Positions 15,019-24,479 of a stretch of 64,000 bases of DNA are shown one piece after another. The notes beneath the pieces were generated by a model. That model worked only from the letters and a program-made list of their open reading frames with translations, was not told the origin of the DNA and searched no databases. The stretch comes from Bacteroidales bacterium UBA4345 (lineage in GTDB: Bacteria > Bacteroidota > Bacteroidia > Bacteroidales > Paludibacteraceae), in assembly GCA_002396385.1 (NCBI GenBank), contig DGTD01000042.1, positions 63,574 through 127,573 on the forward strand. Direction: 5' to 3'. Position 1 is the stretch's first letter. The number at the start of each line of letters is the position of its first letter. The position numbers and the translations under genes are program-made.

Positions 15019-17100
15019 TCACAGCCATTCCATAAAGTACTGCCGCACCTTCTTCATCAGGTGTACGCGTTCGGGGCCGCGCACGTTGTGCGGATGGCCT
15101 ACGTAAACGGCATAGTCAATCTGTTTGTCGTCTGTTACAGCTTGTTTCAGAAGGCTGAGGCTGTTCTGCCACAACACAACGGGGTCGGTATTGCAGTGGA
15201 TGAGTAGCAAGCGGCCCTGCAGATGTTTGACGAAGCGGCTCAGGTCGTGTTGGTCGTATCCTTCTTTATTCTTTTGTGGGGTCTGCATATACCGTTCGGT
15301 GTACATTACCTCGTAAAGGCGCCAGTTGGTTACGGGCCCTCCGGCTACCCCTACTTTAAAGAGGTCGCCCGCCTTCAGCAGCAGGCTGGTGCTGATGAAG
15401 CCGCCAAAACTCCAACCATATACGCCGATGCGTTGGCGGTCTATGCCGCTCTCCCGGTGGCATATCCACTCCACGGCGGCCCGGTAGTCTTCGAGTTGCG
15501 GCCCGCCTATGTTCCGCCAGATCTCCTGTTCGAAATCCTTACCCCGGTTGGCGCTACCACGCGGGTCTATCGTGAAAACCAGGTAGCCCGCCTGTGCCAT
15601 CATGTATTCAAAACCTGCGGTGCCGCAGTTCCAGTCGTTGCGGATGAGCTGCACGTGCGGACCTCCGTAAAAATAGCAGACCATCGGATATTTTGCCCCG
15701 GCTTTGTAGTCGGTAGGACGTATCAGTCTGTAGCACAGGTGGTGTCCGTTCAGGGTTGTCGTCCCCATTTCCACAGGTGGAACGGCGTAGCCCTCCAACG
15801 GGTTCTTGCTGCTGTGCAGTTCTTCGCACAGCGCTCCACCCAGCCGGTGTAGGGTCACCTTGTAGGGGGTGGTGGGCGACTCTGTCTCGCAGAGGTAGTA
15901 GCCGTATGGTAGCAGGGTGCCCCTGTTTGTAGAGTCTTTGTCGCTAAGCAGGGTCACGTTCCCTTCCATGTCGACCGCCATCAGTGTTCGGGCGGCACAG
16001 TTGAAAGCGTTACATTCAAAAACTATCTGGTCTGAGTGTTTACTGTATCCTGCAATCCGGGTCACCTCGCCTTCCAAATTGGTCAGTTGGCGTACCATCT
16101 GCCCCTCCATATTGTAGAGGTAGGGCGTGTTGTAGCCTCCCCTCCGGCTCTGCCAGACGAAGAGTTCGTCTTTGCCGGGTAGGAACAGGGGTGTGTGTTC
16201 CGGTTCTGTATATTTGGGGTCGTCTTCCGCCAGCAAGGTCCGTTGGAAGCGTCCTGTTTCCGTGTCAAACAAGTTGAGCTGGCAGTGTTGTTGGTCGCGG
16301 GTCAGTTCTGCCGCTATCAACTGCCGGCTGTCGGGCGTGAAGGCCACACAGCAGAGGTAGTCTTCGGGCATACCCTGTTTCTCGATAGTGACGTACCGCC
16401 CGGTTGCGAGGTCATAGATGCCGATGGTCGTTTGTTCGCTGGGTGCGCCTGCCATCGGGTAGCGTATATTGCGCAGGGTGGCTATGGGGTTGGCAATGTC
16501 GACTAACGGATATTCGGTAACATGACTTTGGTCGGTGATGAAAAAGGCCAGTTTTTGTCCGTCGTTGCTCCAGAAGGTCCCCTTCTCGTTGCCGAATTCG
16601 TCTCTGGCGGCTGTCTGGCCGGCTGTGACGGCCTTTTCTTCCGATTGGTAGACAAGAGTACTCCTGCCTTCTGTGTCGAGCAGGAACAGGCCGTTTTCGT
16701 GCAGGTAGGCGAAGCATTGGGCGGTGGCATTGTAGTCGAACCCTTCCCACTCTGACTTTATCGCCATTTGGTTCAAGACTTTCAGGTTGGCCATGTCGGC
16801 AATTACCAGCTGTTCTTTCAGTTTCAGCCAGAAAACGCCCTCCCTACCCTCTACCGGGTGCAGGGTGGTCTCTTCTTTGTAGGCAGGGCCAAACAGCTGT
16901 TGCAGGCTGTCGGTGCTGTGTTGTGCCAGCAGGTGCAGCCCGTCTTCCTCTGGTCTGTAGATGTGTAGCAGGTGGTTGTGGTAGTAGGAAACAAGTCCGT
17001 TGGCCGCCTGCAGTTGCTTGAAGCGGTCGGGTTGGAAGCTGTCGTAATCCTTCCCGCCAGGAATCAGTCCTTCTATAGGGATCTCCTTATCGTTCCTCAT
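15019..17100 (-). CDS. S9 family peptidase (dipeptidyl-peptidase IV type)
   Basis: This 693-residue serine peptidase has a beta-propeller N-terminal domain (about 40-440) and an alpha/beta hydrolase domain. The triad is visible: Ser in GWSFGG near 562, Asp in NTDPVV near 637, and His in GHPHNVRGPERVHL near 671. It should release dipeptides or tripeptides after proline or alanine. The family is usually exported in Bacteroidota, yet this protein begins MRNDKEIPIEGLIPGG with no signal peptide. The start is fixed by the preceding Cys-rich gene, whose stop lies just beyond it. It may therefore be cytoplasmic, or the export signal is lost. It forms a tight pair with the Cys-rich gene. Confidence 0.88.
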   Translation of the reverse strand: MRNDKEIPIEGLIPGGKDYDSFQPDRFKQLQAANGLVSYYHNHLLHIYRPEEDGLHLLAQHSTDSLQQLFGPAYKEETTLHPVEGREGVFWLKLKEQLVIADMANLKVLNQMAIKSEWEGFDYNATAQCFAYLHENGLFLLDTEGRSTLVYQSEEKAVTAGQTAARDEFGNEKGTFWSNDGQKLAFFITDQSHVTEYPLVDIANPIATLRNIRYPMAGAPSEQTTIGIYDLATGRYVTIEKQGMPEDYLCCVAFTPDSRQLIAAELTRDQQHCQLNLFDTETGRFQRTLLAEDDPKYTEPEHTPLFLPGKDELFVWQSRRGGYNTPYLYNMEGQMVRQLTNLEGEVTRIAGYSKHSDQIVFECNAFNCAARTLMAVDMEGNVTLLSDKDSTNRGTLLPYGYYLCETESPTTPYKVTLHRLGGALCEELHSSKNPLEGYAVPPVEMGTTTLNGHHLCYRLIRPTDYKAGAKYPMVCYFYGGPHVQLIRNDWNCGTAGFEYMMAQAGYLVFTIDPRGSANRGKDFEQEIWRNIGGPQLEDYRAAVEWICHRESGIDRQRIGVYGWSFGGFISTSLLLKAGDLFKVGVAGGPVTNWRLYEVMYTERYMQTPQKNKEGYDQHDLSRFVKHLQGRLLLIHCNTDPVVLWQNSLSLLKQAVTDDKQIDYAVYVGHPHNVRGPERVHLMKKVRQYFMEWL

Positions 17101-17101
17101 T

Positions 17102-17398
17102 TTAGCAAAGTTTTTCGCCGTTGTCGTTTCCAGGGTCGTCTTTGACAGAGTGGGCCATCCCGATTATCCCGCCAATGTGTTTCATTACGTGTTCCCACCC
17201 TTTTTCTCCCTGGTGGGGTAGGGTGCAGTTGGTGCAGTCCTTCACACCGTTGGACGTATAGCGGAAGTTGCCCCCGCACTGGTCGCCCAGCGCGTACAGC
17301 GGACAGAAGCAGAACAGGCAGTTGAAGTCTTCTCCCTCCGTTTCAGCGTGGCAGGGGTAATAGGGACACTTGTCGTTCGTAAAACACTTGTGGCTCAT
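17102..17398 (-). CDS. Cysteine-rich small-domain protein
   Basis: A 98-residue protein with eleven cysteines, most in the first two thirds (KCFTNDKCPYYPC, NCLFCFCPLY, CTNCTLPH). It resembles the family called cysteine-rich small domain (PF04071), which probably binds zinc or an iron-sulfur cluster. It ends one base before the start of the S9 peptidase, so the two are co-translated. It begins 69 bases after the outer-membrane barrel gene on the same strand. Function is unknown in the family. The pairing with a peptidase is conserved within this window only as far as I can see. Confidence 0.75.
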   Translation of the reverse strand: MSHKCFTNDKCPYYPCHAETEGEDFNCLFCFCPLYALGDQCGGNFRYTSNGVKDCTNCTLPHQGEKGWEHVMKHIGGIIGMAHSVKDDPGNDNGEKLC

Positions 17399-17467
17399 TC
17401 GTTTTGTTGGTTAGAAATAAGCTGGTAATTGCTAAAATCCACGGCAAAAGCCGGCCTTCAGCTCCTT

Positions 17468-19945
17468 TTATTCGCCTCCGAAGTCGTTATATTCCTCAAC
17501 ATCGTCGCCTTCGTTGTTGCCACTGCCCCTCTTCTTGTTGCTGCCCATGTTGCCGAAGTTGTAACTGAGGTTCAGGAAGATGGTGGTGCCCATAAAGTGG
17601 AATTTGTTTTCTTGGTGGAAATTGTCGCCGTAGTTGGTCGAGTGGAACCGGAAGGTGTTGAACAGGTCGCGCACGCTCAGCGTTGCGTTAAGTTTGCGTT
17701 GCAGGAACGAGCGTTTCAGTCCGGCGTTCATCGTGAACATGTGGTGGCGGCGACCCTGTATGGTGGCGCGTGGCGAATTGTAGTTGGCGGTTATCTGTCC
17801 GCTCAACTTCCACGGCAGCTGCATGTCGGCGCTCATTTTCCCCGTCCAGCTGAAACTCGATTCCCCGTTCAGTTCCTGTCTTCTTTTGTCTATCTCCACC
17901 GAGGCGCCCTTAAGGCTGTAGTAGTAGAGGTTGACGTTGCTGGTCAGCGTCAGGAAGCCGATGTGGTTCTTGGCAATCAGTTCCACTCCCTCTTCGTTGC
18001 TTTTGCCTGTGTTGAAGAAAGAGGAGTTCGACACTTGGGCGTCGTCGAGCCAGGTGAAGCGGCTGATGACGTCTTTGGTGTATTTGTAGTAGACCGAGGC
18101 GGTGTAGAGGTCGCCCTCTACGTTGCGCACGTAATTCAACTCGAAAGCGTGGGTCTTTTCGGGTACCAGGTCCGGATTACCATAGTTCACGTTCTTCGAG
18201 TCGTTCATGTTCTTGTACGGATTTATCAGTCGCATGCGCGGACGTGTAAGGCGGCTGGTATAGTTGAGTTGGAGCTCGTCTTTTTCCGACAGCGTATAGC
18301 TGAGGAAGGCCGATGGGAACGGGTCGAAGTAGGTTTTCGAGTTCGTTTCGCCGTTCAGGTGCTCTTTCCAGTGCATATCGGTCAACTCGCCGCGCAACCC
18401 CAAATTGTATTTGAAGCGCTTGTTGATGGTGCTGCTGAATGTGGCGTACGCCGCATACACGTTTTGGTCCATCTCGAAGTCGTTATCCCTGTTTTTAGGT
18501 TGCGAGCCGTCTTTCAGGGCCGAGTTGTCGATGCCCGACAGTCGGGCGTTTTTGTTGCTGTAGCGGGCGTTGTCGGTTTCCAGTTTGTTCTCTGTAAGGT
18601 CGGCCTTGGCGCCCATTTCCAGTTTGCTGGTTCTACCCACCGGCAGCGTATAGTCTGCTTGTGCGCTGAACTGGTTGAACTTCATGTCGCTGTTCTCGAA
18701 CTTGTAGGTGCGTGTGCTGTCAACCGGGTAGCCAAACGGGTTCATCAGGTTTGTGCTGTAGCCTTTCTCGTTTTTGTTGCTGCTGGTGTTGAAAGTTGCG
18801 GCTAGGCGGAGTTCTTCGCCTTCCCGGTCAAACATGTGGTTGTAGTCGAGGCCGGTGTTGAACATGGCTCTGTTTCCGTCAACGGTGTTGTAGTCGCGTT
18901 CGGTCCCGTTGTCAATATCAATGTCCGACGTGTTGTCGCGCTGTGCGAGCGAGGCCATGCCTTTCCAGGCAATGGTGTTCTTTTCGTTGATGCGGTAGGT
19001 TGCGCCCAGGTTCAGGAACTCGCTGTTGCGTTTGCGCTTGGTGGTCGCTTCCGAACTCGAGTGCTCGATGCCCTCGGGCGTGTATCGTTCCAGATAGCGT
19101 TCCGATGTGCCGTTGTTGGCACGGCCTTGCCAGCCGGCGGCGGCGTTCAGCAACCATTTGGGGGTGTTGTAGGTGATAGATGCGCCTATCGAGCCAGACG
19201 GATTCCCGTCGATAGGGATGTTCAATCCGCCGTTTACCGATCCGTAGTACCCTTGGCGGAAATCTTCCTTCAAAACAATATTGATGATACCGGCACTGCC
19301 CTCGGCGTTGTATTTCGAAGACGGATTGGTTATCACTTCCACTTTTTCAATGCTGTTCGCCGGCAGTTGTTCCAAAATTTCCGAGGCGTTACCGTCGTTC
19401 ATGCCGGCCGGCTTGCCGTTAATGTAGATTTCAACCCCTTCGTTGTTGCGGAGCGATACATTACCTTCAACATCGACGTCAACCGACGGTATCTCGCGCA
19501 AAAGGTCGCTGATGGAAACCCCTTCGACCACCGCACCGGCATTTACCAGGAAGGTCTTCCTATCGGCGTCGACGTGTAGCGCTGTGCGCTGTCCAACTAC
19601 TTCAACACCCTGTATCAGTTCGCCGTCGTCCTTCATATTCACCTTCATCGACTTAATGTCTGGCTTGGCGTTGGTCAGCGAAATATTTATTTTTTTTGTC
19701 TTGAACCCTATGTATTCCACTTTTACCATATAGTGCCCGTTCGGTATGTCGGTAAATGCGAATTTACCGTCGTCGGTGGTCATATCGGTGCGGAACACAG
19801 TGGTTGTGTCGCTTTGCCTGTAGAGGATGACGTCGGCGTCGGGCAGGACGCCCGACTCATCGCTGACAGTTCCGTGTATCGAGCCGGCAAATAGCGCCAC
19901 AGGTGGGGCAAGCAGTGCAATTGTAAGAAAGACGGTCTTTTTCAT
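17468..19945 (-). CDS. Outer-membrane beta-barrel receptor (TonB-dependent receptor-like)
   Basis: From the MKKTVFLTIALL start at 19945 the protein is 825 residues, with a signal peptide ending near FAGS. Longer starts are possible at 19954 and 19984. Domains: a carboxypeptidase-regulatory-like beta sandwich (about 22-105, GSIHGTVSDESG), a plug domain (about 125-215, with SISDLLREIPSVDV and VEVITNPSSKYNAEGSAG), and a C-terminal barrel of the OMP_b-brl_3 kind, ending in aromatic strands and a charged tail. No SusD partner is adjacent, so it is not a standard glycan-uptake pair. It follows ftsH in the same direction. The substrate is unknown; peptide, siderophore or metal uptake are options. 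Confidence 0.85.
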   Translation of the reverse strand: MKKTVFLTIALLAPPVALFAGSIHGTVSDESGVLPDADVILYRQSDTTTVFRTDMTTDDGKFAFTDIPNGHYMVKVEYIGFKTKKINISLTNAKPDIKSMKVNMKDDGELIQGVEVVGQRTALHVDADRKTFLVNAGAVVEGVSISDLLREIPSVDVDVEGNVSLRNNEGVEIYINGKPAGMNDGNASEILEQLPANSIEKVEVITNPSSKYNAEGSAGIINIVLKEDFRQGYYGSVNGGLNIPIDGNPSGSIGASITYNTPKWLLNAAAGWQGRANNGTSERYLERYTPEGIEHSSSEATTKRKRNSEFLNLGATYRINEKNTIAWKGMASLAQRDNTSDIDIDNGTERDYNTVDGNRAMFNTGLDYNHMFDREGEELRLAATFNTSSNKNEKGYSTNLMNPFGYPVDSTRTYKFENSDMKFNQFSAQADYTLPVGRTSKLEMGAKADLTENKLETDNARYSNKNARLSGIDNSALKDGSQPKNRDNDFEMDQNVYAAYATFSSTINKRFKYNLGLRGELTDMHWKEHLNGETNSKTYFDPFPSAFLSYTLSEKDELQLNYTSRLTRPRMRLINPYKNMNDSKNVNYGNPDLVPEKTHAFELNYVRNVEGDLYTASVYYKYTKDVISRFTWLDDAQVSNSSFFNTGKSNEEGVELIAKNHIGFLTLTSNVNLYYYSLKGASVEIDKRRQELNGESSFSWTGKMSADMQLPWKLSGQITANYNSPRATIQGRRHHMFTMNAGLKRSFLQRKLNATLSVRDLFNTFRFHSTNYGDNFHQENKFHFMGTTIFLNLSYNFGNMGSNKKRGSGNNEGDDVEEYNDFGGE

Positions 19946-20066
19946 ATGATTCATGGGTGTTGATTTTTGTAAGTATAACGCCACTACGCTTTGTCCGACA
20001 AGGGTGGGATGATGATGCGTAGTGACGTTTTATTTTTGGTGGTTATTGAAGTTCTAATTGCTGCGA

Positions 20067-22133
20067 TTAGACGTCCGATGGCTTTTCGTTCGTGTCTTCG
20101 CCCTTGCCGTTCAGACCTTCGTCCTTGGGCTCGATGGCAGGCAACTCGTCCCCTTCAGGCGCATCTTCGGCATCAGCGGTTTTTTTCTCTTTCTCCAGCT
20201 CTTCCTTTTCAGCAATCAGTTCGTCGGCACGGCTCTGCCATTTGCGTTTACCGAAAATCTCCTCCAGGTTTTCTGCAAAGATAACCTCTTTTTCAAAGAG
20301 CAGGTTGGCCAGTTTCTCGTGGCCCTCCTTGTTTTCGGCAAGCAGTTGCAAGGCGCGTTGGTACTGCTCGTTGATGATGCGTTTGACTTCGGCATCGATA
20401 ATTTCGGCTGTCTGGTCGCCGTATGGCTTGCTGAAACCGTAGTCGTAGGCGCCGGTCGAGTCGTAGTAGCTGACGTTTCGCAGTTTGTCGCTGAAACCAT
20501 AGTAGGCAACCATCGAGTAGGCCATCTTGAAAGCACGCTCCAGGTCGTTCAATGCTCCGGTCGAAACCCTGTGGAAGACGAACTCTTCTGCGGCGCGGCC
20601 GCCCAACAGCGAGCACATCTCGTCGAGCATCTGTTCTGTAGTGGTCAGTTGGCGCTCTTCTGGCAGGTACCAGGCTGCGCCCAATGCCTTACCGCGTGGA
20701 ACGATGGTGACTTTCACCAGCGGATTGGCATATTGCAGCATCCAGCTGACAGTAGCATGTCCAGCCTCGTGTACGGCAATGCTGCGTTTCTCTTCCTTGG
20801 TTGTAATCTTGTTCTTCTTTTCCAAACCGCCAATAATACGGTCAACCGCATCAAGGAAGTCTTGTTTCTCAACGTTCTTCTTACCGCGGCGTGCGGCAAT
20901 CAGGGCAGCCTCGTTGCAGACGTTGTGGATGTCGGCACCTGAGAAACCAGGTGTCTGGCGCGCCAGGAAGTCGATATCGAGGTTCTCGTCGAGTTTGAGT
21001 GGGCGGAGGTGTACCTCGAAGATTTCCTTGCGGTCGTGCACATCTGGCAGGTCAACGCTGATCTGGCGGTCGAAACGGCCGGCACGTAGAAGGGCCTTGT
21101 CGAGAATGTCGACACGGTTGGTGGCCGCCATAACTATAACACCGCTGTTCGATGCGAAACCGTCCATCTCGGTCAAAAGCTGGTTCAAAGTGTTCTCGCG
21201 CTCGTCGTTGCTGCCCATGTTCGGGTTGCGGCCGCGGGCGCGTCCAACTGCGTCTATCTCGTCAATGAACACAATGCATGGTGCTTTCTCTTTCGCTTTC
21301 TGGAAAAGGTCGCGGACGCGGGAAGCACCCACACCGACAAACATTTCAACAAAATCGGAACCTGCCATCGAGAAGAATGGCACATTCGCCTCTCCGGCAA
21401 CCGCCTTCGCAAGCAGGGTCTTTCCTGTTCCAGGAGGGCCTACCAAGAGGGCGCCCTTTGGAATTTTCGCACCCAGTTCGGTGTATTTCTTAGGATCTTT
21501 AAGGAAAGAGACTATTTCGGTCACCTCTTCCTTTGCCTCGCTCAGTCCGGCAACGTCTTTGAATGTGACTTTAGAGGCAGAGTTCTTGTCGAACATCTTC
21601 GCCTGGCTCTTGCCAACGCTGAAAATGCCGCCGCCACCGCCACCGCCGTTGCTCATTCGGCGCATCATAAAAATCCATAGGATGACGATCAGCAAGATGG
21701 GGCCGAAAGCCCATATGAAGTTGCCGAGGTAGTCGTGGTCTTCTTCAAACTTGGTGCTGATGCTCACTTTCTCGTTGTCGGCCTTTCCCTCGTTCACCTC
21801 GTCCTGCCATTTGGCCAGGTCGTCGGTGAATTTGTCGGCCGATGGCAGTTTCACAGTCATGTACGGGCTGTTTTTAAACGCGGTCGAGTCGGCACCAAAC
21901 GCAACGCCGACTTTGTCTGCCTTAATGCGCAGTTCGGCCGTACGCTTGTTGGTAGTGACCGTAATCTCTTCAACCGCATTTTTCTTTATAAGGGTCGAAA
22001 TCTCGTTATAGCCTATTTCCTTCGCGGCTGGAGAACCGTCGACGAAGTTCAGCACGACCAATATGATGGCTATTGCTGCGAAAACCCAGTTCAGGCTGAA
22101 ACTGAATTTCGGTATCTTGTTGTTATCTCCCAT
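20067..22133 (-). CDS. ftsH: ATP-dependent zinc metalloprotease FtsH
   Basis: A membrane-bound AAA+ protease that degrades misfolded and regulatory membrane proteins. The 688 residues include a transmembrane segment near 12-30 and another near 130-150, with a periplasmic part between them. Then come Walker A GPPGTGKT near 231, Walker [11 protein letters not shown], the second region of homology ending RAGRFDRQ, and the zinc site HEAGH near 452. The C-terminus is a charged tail rich in E, D and K. It follows rsfS by 20 bases, the order seen in many Bacteroidota. The phospholipid gene cdsA, often next in that cluster, is instead at 51-52 kb here. Confidence 0.97.
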   Translation of the reverse strand: MGDNNKIPKFSFSLNWVFAAIAIILVVLNFVDGSPAAKEIGYNEISTLIKKNAVEEITVTTNKRTAELRIKADKVGVAFGADSTAFKNSPYMTVKLPSADKFTDDLAKWQDEVNEGKADNEKVSISTKFEEDHDYLGNFIWAFGPILLIVILWIFMMRRMSNGGGGGGGIFSVGKSQAKMFDKNSASKVTFKDVAGLSEAKEEVTEIVSFLKDPKKYTELGAKIPKGALLVGPPGTGKTLLAKAVAGEANVPFFSMAGSDFVEMFVGVGASRVRDLFQKAKEKAPCIVFIDEIDAVGRARGRNPNMGSNDERENTLNQLLTEMDGFASNSGVIVMAATNRVDILDKALLRAGRFDRQISVDLPDVHDRKEIFEVHLRPLKLDENLDIDFLARQTPGFSGADIHNVCNEAALIAARRGKKNVEKQDFLDAVDRIIGGLEKKNKITTKEEKRSIAVHEAGHATVSWMLQYANPLVKVTIVPRGKALGAAWYLPEERQLTTTEQMLDEMCSLLGGRAAEEFVFHRVSTGALNDLERAFKMAYSMVAYYGFSDKLRNVSYYDSTGAYDYGFSKPYGDQTAEIIDAEVKRIINEQYQRALQLLAENKEGHEKLANLLFEKEVIFAENLEEIFGKRKWQSRADELIAEKEELEKEKKTADAEDAPEGDELPAIEPKDEGLNGKGEDTNEKPSDV

Positions 22134-22153
22134 AAATTTTTGTTCGGCTTTGG

Positions 22154-22522
22154 TTAGTCAACGTCTGGAATTTCGTTTAACGACGCATCTTCCCATAATG
22201 TTTCCAGTTGGTAGAATGCGCGGGCTTCTGGTTGGAACACATGCACTATGATGTTCCCATAGTCCATTGCCACCCATTCCGCATTTATCATACCGTCAAC
22301 GGCAAAGGGTTTGACGCGCAACTCTTCACGCACATGGTCTTTGATGCTTTCGGCGATAGAGTTGACCTGGGTGTTCGACTCTCCCTCGCAGATAACGAAG
22401 TAGCCGCAGGTGTAGTTCTCGAGACCCGTCATGTCTACTATAACGATCTTTTTCCCTTTAACGTCTTGAATGCCTTCTACTATTTTTTCAATAATCTTTT
22501 TGTCTTCTGCTGTATTGTTCAT
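22154..22522 (-). CDS. rsfS: Ribosome silencing factor RsfS
   Basis: RsfS binds ribosomal protein uL14 and blocks subunit joining when nutrients are short. From the MNNTAEDKK start at 22522 it has 122 residues, the family's usual size. Longer in-frame codons upstream run into the end of argH and are unlikely to be used. Family hallmarks are VIVDMTGLENYTCGYFVICEG and the closing WVAMDYGNIIVHVFQPEARAFY block. It sits between argH and ftsH, all leftward, with 19 bases to argH and 20 to ftsH, so the three are probably co-transcribed. Confidence 0.93.
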   Translation of the reverse strand: MNNTAEDKKIIEKIVEGIQDVKGKKIVIVDMTGLENYTCGYFVICEGESNTQVNSIAESIKDHVREELRVKPFAVDGMINAEWVAMDYGNIIVHVFQPEARAFYQLETLWEDASLNEIPDVD

Positions 22523-22541
22523 ATAGTTTTTATGTCGTTTT

Positions 22542-23879
22542 TTATTTAATGAGTTTTTCAATGGCTTGTTCTACCCGTTCGAAGTGGAATTCGCCTATCG
22601 TTTTGTCCATAAGGGCCTGAATGCGGTCGTTGCAAAGGTTGCCGATGCTGCCCTCGTGGGTGTGCCTGATGTCTTTATTGGGTTTGAAGCGTCCGTTCTC
22701 GCAATCGAGTCCCACCTTCTTGTAGGCATCGCGGAAAGGCATGCCTTCGGTAGCCAGGCGGTTCACTTCCTCTACGCTGAAGATGAAGTCGTATTTCGGG
22801 TCGTCGAGAATGTGCTCGTTTATCTTTACTTTGTCCATAATGTAGGTGGCCATCTTCAGGCAGTCTTTCAACTGGCCGATAGCAGGAATGAAGATTTCCT
22901 TAATCTGCTGCAGGTCGCGGAAGTAGCCTACTGGCAGGTTGCTCATAATCATCATTATCTGCTGCGGAATGGTCTGTATCTGGTTGCATTTGGCGCGCGT
23001 CAGCTCGAATACGTCCGGATTCTTCTTGTGCGGCATAATGCTGGAACCTGTAGTGCAGTCGTCTGGCAGTTTCATGAAGGCGAAGTTCTGGCAGGTAAAC
23101 ATGCACGAGTCGAACGCGAGTTTGCCGATGGTGGCGGCAATGCCGGCCATTGCCATAGCAACGGTCTTCTCCATCTTTCCACGGCCCATTTGTGCATAGA
23201 CCACATTATAGTCCATACTGTTGAAACCGAGCAGGTCGGTCGTCATCTGTCGGTTCAGCGGGAACGACGAACCATAGCCGGCTGCCGAACCCAGCGGATT
23301 GCGGTTGGTGATGTTGTAGGCTGCCAATAGCAGTTCCATATCGTCGACAAGGCTTTCGGCATAAGCCCCGAACCACAGCCCGAACGACGATGGCATGGCT
23401 ATCTGCAGGTGCGTGTAGCCAGGCATCAGCACATTTTTGTATTTCTCGCTCTGGGCTATCAGCACATCGAACAACTGGCGGCACAGGTGCACCAGTTCCT
23501 CAATCTCGGCACGGGTGTACAGTTTCATGTCGAGCAGCACCTGGTCGTTACGGCTGCGGCCGCTGTGTATCTTCTTGCCAAGGTCGCCAAGTTTGCGGGT
23601 GAGCATCAGCTCTACTTGCGAGTGGACGTCTTCTACTCCGTCTTCAATCTCAAATTGGCCCTGCTCGGCAATCTTATAAATGGCTTTCAGTTCTTTCAAC
23701 AAAACAGGAAGTTCGTCTTTCCCTATCAGGCCGATGCTCTCTAGCATGGTGATGTGTGCCATTGAACCCAGCACGTCGTGTTTTGCCAAATACAGGTCAA
23801 GCTCGCGGTCGCGGCCTACTGTAAAGCGGACGATATCTTCGTTAGTGGTCTTTCCTTTATCCCACAAGTGTTCTGCCAT
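22542..23879 (-). CDS. argH: Argininosuccinate lyase
   Basis: The last step of arginine synthesis: argininosuccinate is split to arginine and fumarate. At 445 residues it is of normal length. The superfamily signature GSSIMPHKKNPD is present in the second half, with the catalytic Ser in the flexible loop. The N-terminal HSGRSRNDQV motif binds substrate. No other arg gene is in the window, so the gene stands as an isolated metabolic member of the ftsH-rsfS cluster. It is followed leftward by rsfS. Confidence 0.97.
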   Translation of the reverse strand: MAEHLWDKGKTTNEDIVRFTVGRDRELDLYLAKHDVLGSMAHITMLESIGLIGKDELPVLLKELKAIYKIAEQGQFEIEDGVEDVHSQVELMLTRKLGDLGKKIHSGRSRNDQVLLDMKLYTRAEIEELVHLCRQLFDVLIAQSEKYKNVLMPGYTHLQIAMPSSFGLWFGAYAESLVDDMELLLAAYNITNRNPLGSAAGYGSSFPLNRQMTTDLLGFNSMDYNVVYAQMGRGKMEKTVAMAMAGIAATIGKLAFDSCMFTCQNFAFMKLPDDCTTGSSIMPHKKNPDVFELTRAKCNQIQTIPQQIMMIMSNLPVGYFRDLQQIKEIFIPAIGQLKDCLKMATYIMDKVKINEHILDDPKYDFIFSVEEVNRLATEGMPFRDAYKKVGLDCENGRFKPNKDIRHTHEGSIGNLCNDRIQALMDKTIGEFHFERVEQAIEKLIK

Positions 23880-23929
23880 ATCTTTTTCTTTTTATGAACG
23901 ATTAAATTGCAAATGTATGAAAACTTTGT

Positions 23930-24451
23930 TTACATATTGTCGGTAATGATGAAAAACGCCATGTCTGCCGTTACAATTAGCGCAAAGACGGCCGCGCAGA
24001 TGATGGCTGGAACAAAGTCTTGGAATTTCTTCCTCTTTATGGTGTAGAGGACCATCAGACCCGCTCCAACTGCCGCTGTGCCGGCGTTGATGCCCAATAG
24101 GGCGTTGCGCATCCAGTTCTCGCCTAACAGGCGCTGCAGGCGGATGGCTAATACAATGGAGCCGATAACCAGTAGGGCTGAAAAGACGAAATTGGCTATT
24201 TTCCGTACCTTGTTTTTTTCTGGCGAGTACAGTTTCTGCATACGCTCGTGCCGTTGTTGTGCCTCAAGCTCTTCCGACGAGATGCAGATTTCCTTCACAT
24301 ATATTTGGAAGTTCTTTCCCTTGTTCTCTTTCTGTTTGCGCCAGTCTTGGTAGTTGTTCTCAAGTTTGTTCTTGCAGTTCGGACATAGCATGAGGTACTC
24401 GGTCTTCACTTCCACCAGACTGTTGCATTTCGCGCATTTAATCAGATACAT
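23930..24451 (-). CDS. Zinc-ribbon membrane protein of unknown function
   Basis: The 173-residue protein opens with a zinc ribbon (CAKCNSLVEV and CPNCKNK). A charged linker follows, rich in Q, K and E, and then three hydrophobic segments (about 87-104, 116-135 and 148-170). The ribbon should face the cytoplasm. I do not recognise a named family. It lies between spmAB and argH on the same strand (28 and 50 bases), so it is likely part of that transcript. Confidence 0.7.
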   Translation of the reverse strand: MYLIKCAKCNSLVEVKTEYLMLCPNCKNKLENNYQDWRKQKENKGKNFQIYVKEICISSEELEAQQRHERMQKLYSPEKNKVRKIANFVFSALLVIGSIVLAIRLQRLLGENWMRNALLGINAGTAAVGAGLMVLYTIKRKKFQDFVPAIICAAVFALIVTADMAFFIITDNM

Positions 24452-24479
24452 GGGCGTTTCTCTGTTTTTTTAATCAAAA

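Noticed and set aside
17429..18805. A 458-codon plus-strand frame opposite the outer-membrane receptor
   Set aside because: Val/Phe-rich shadow with no start signal; the minus-strand barrel protein explains the region.
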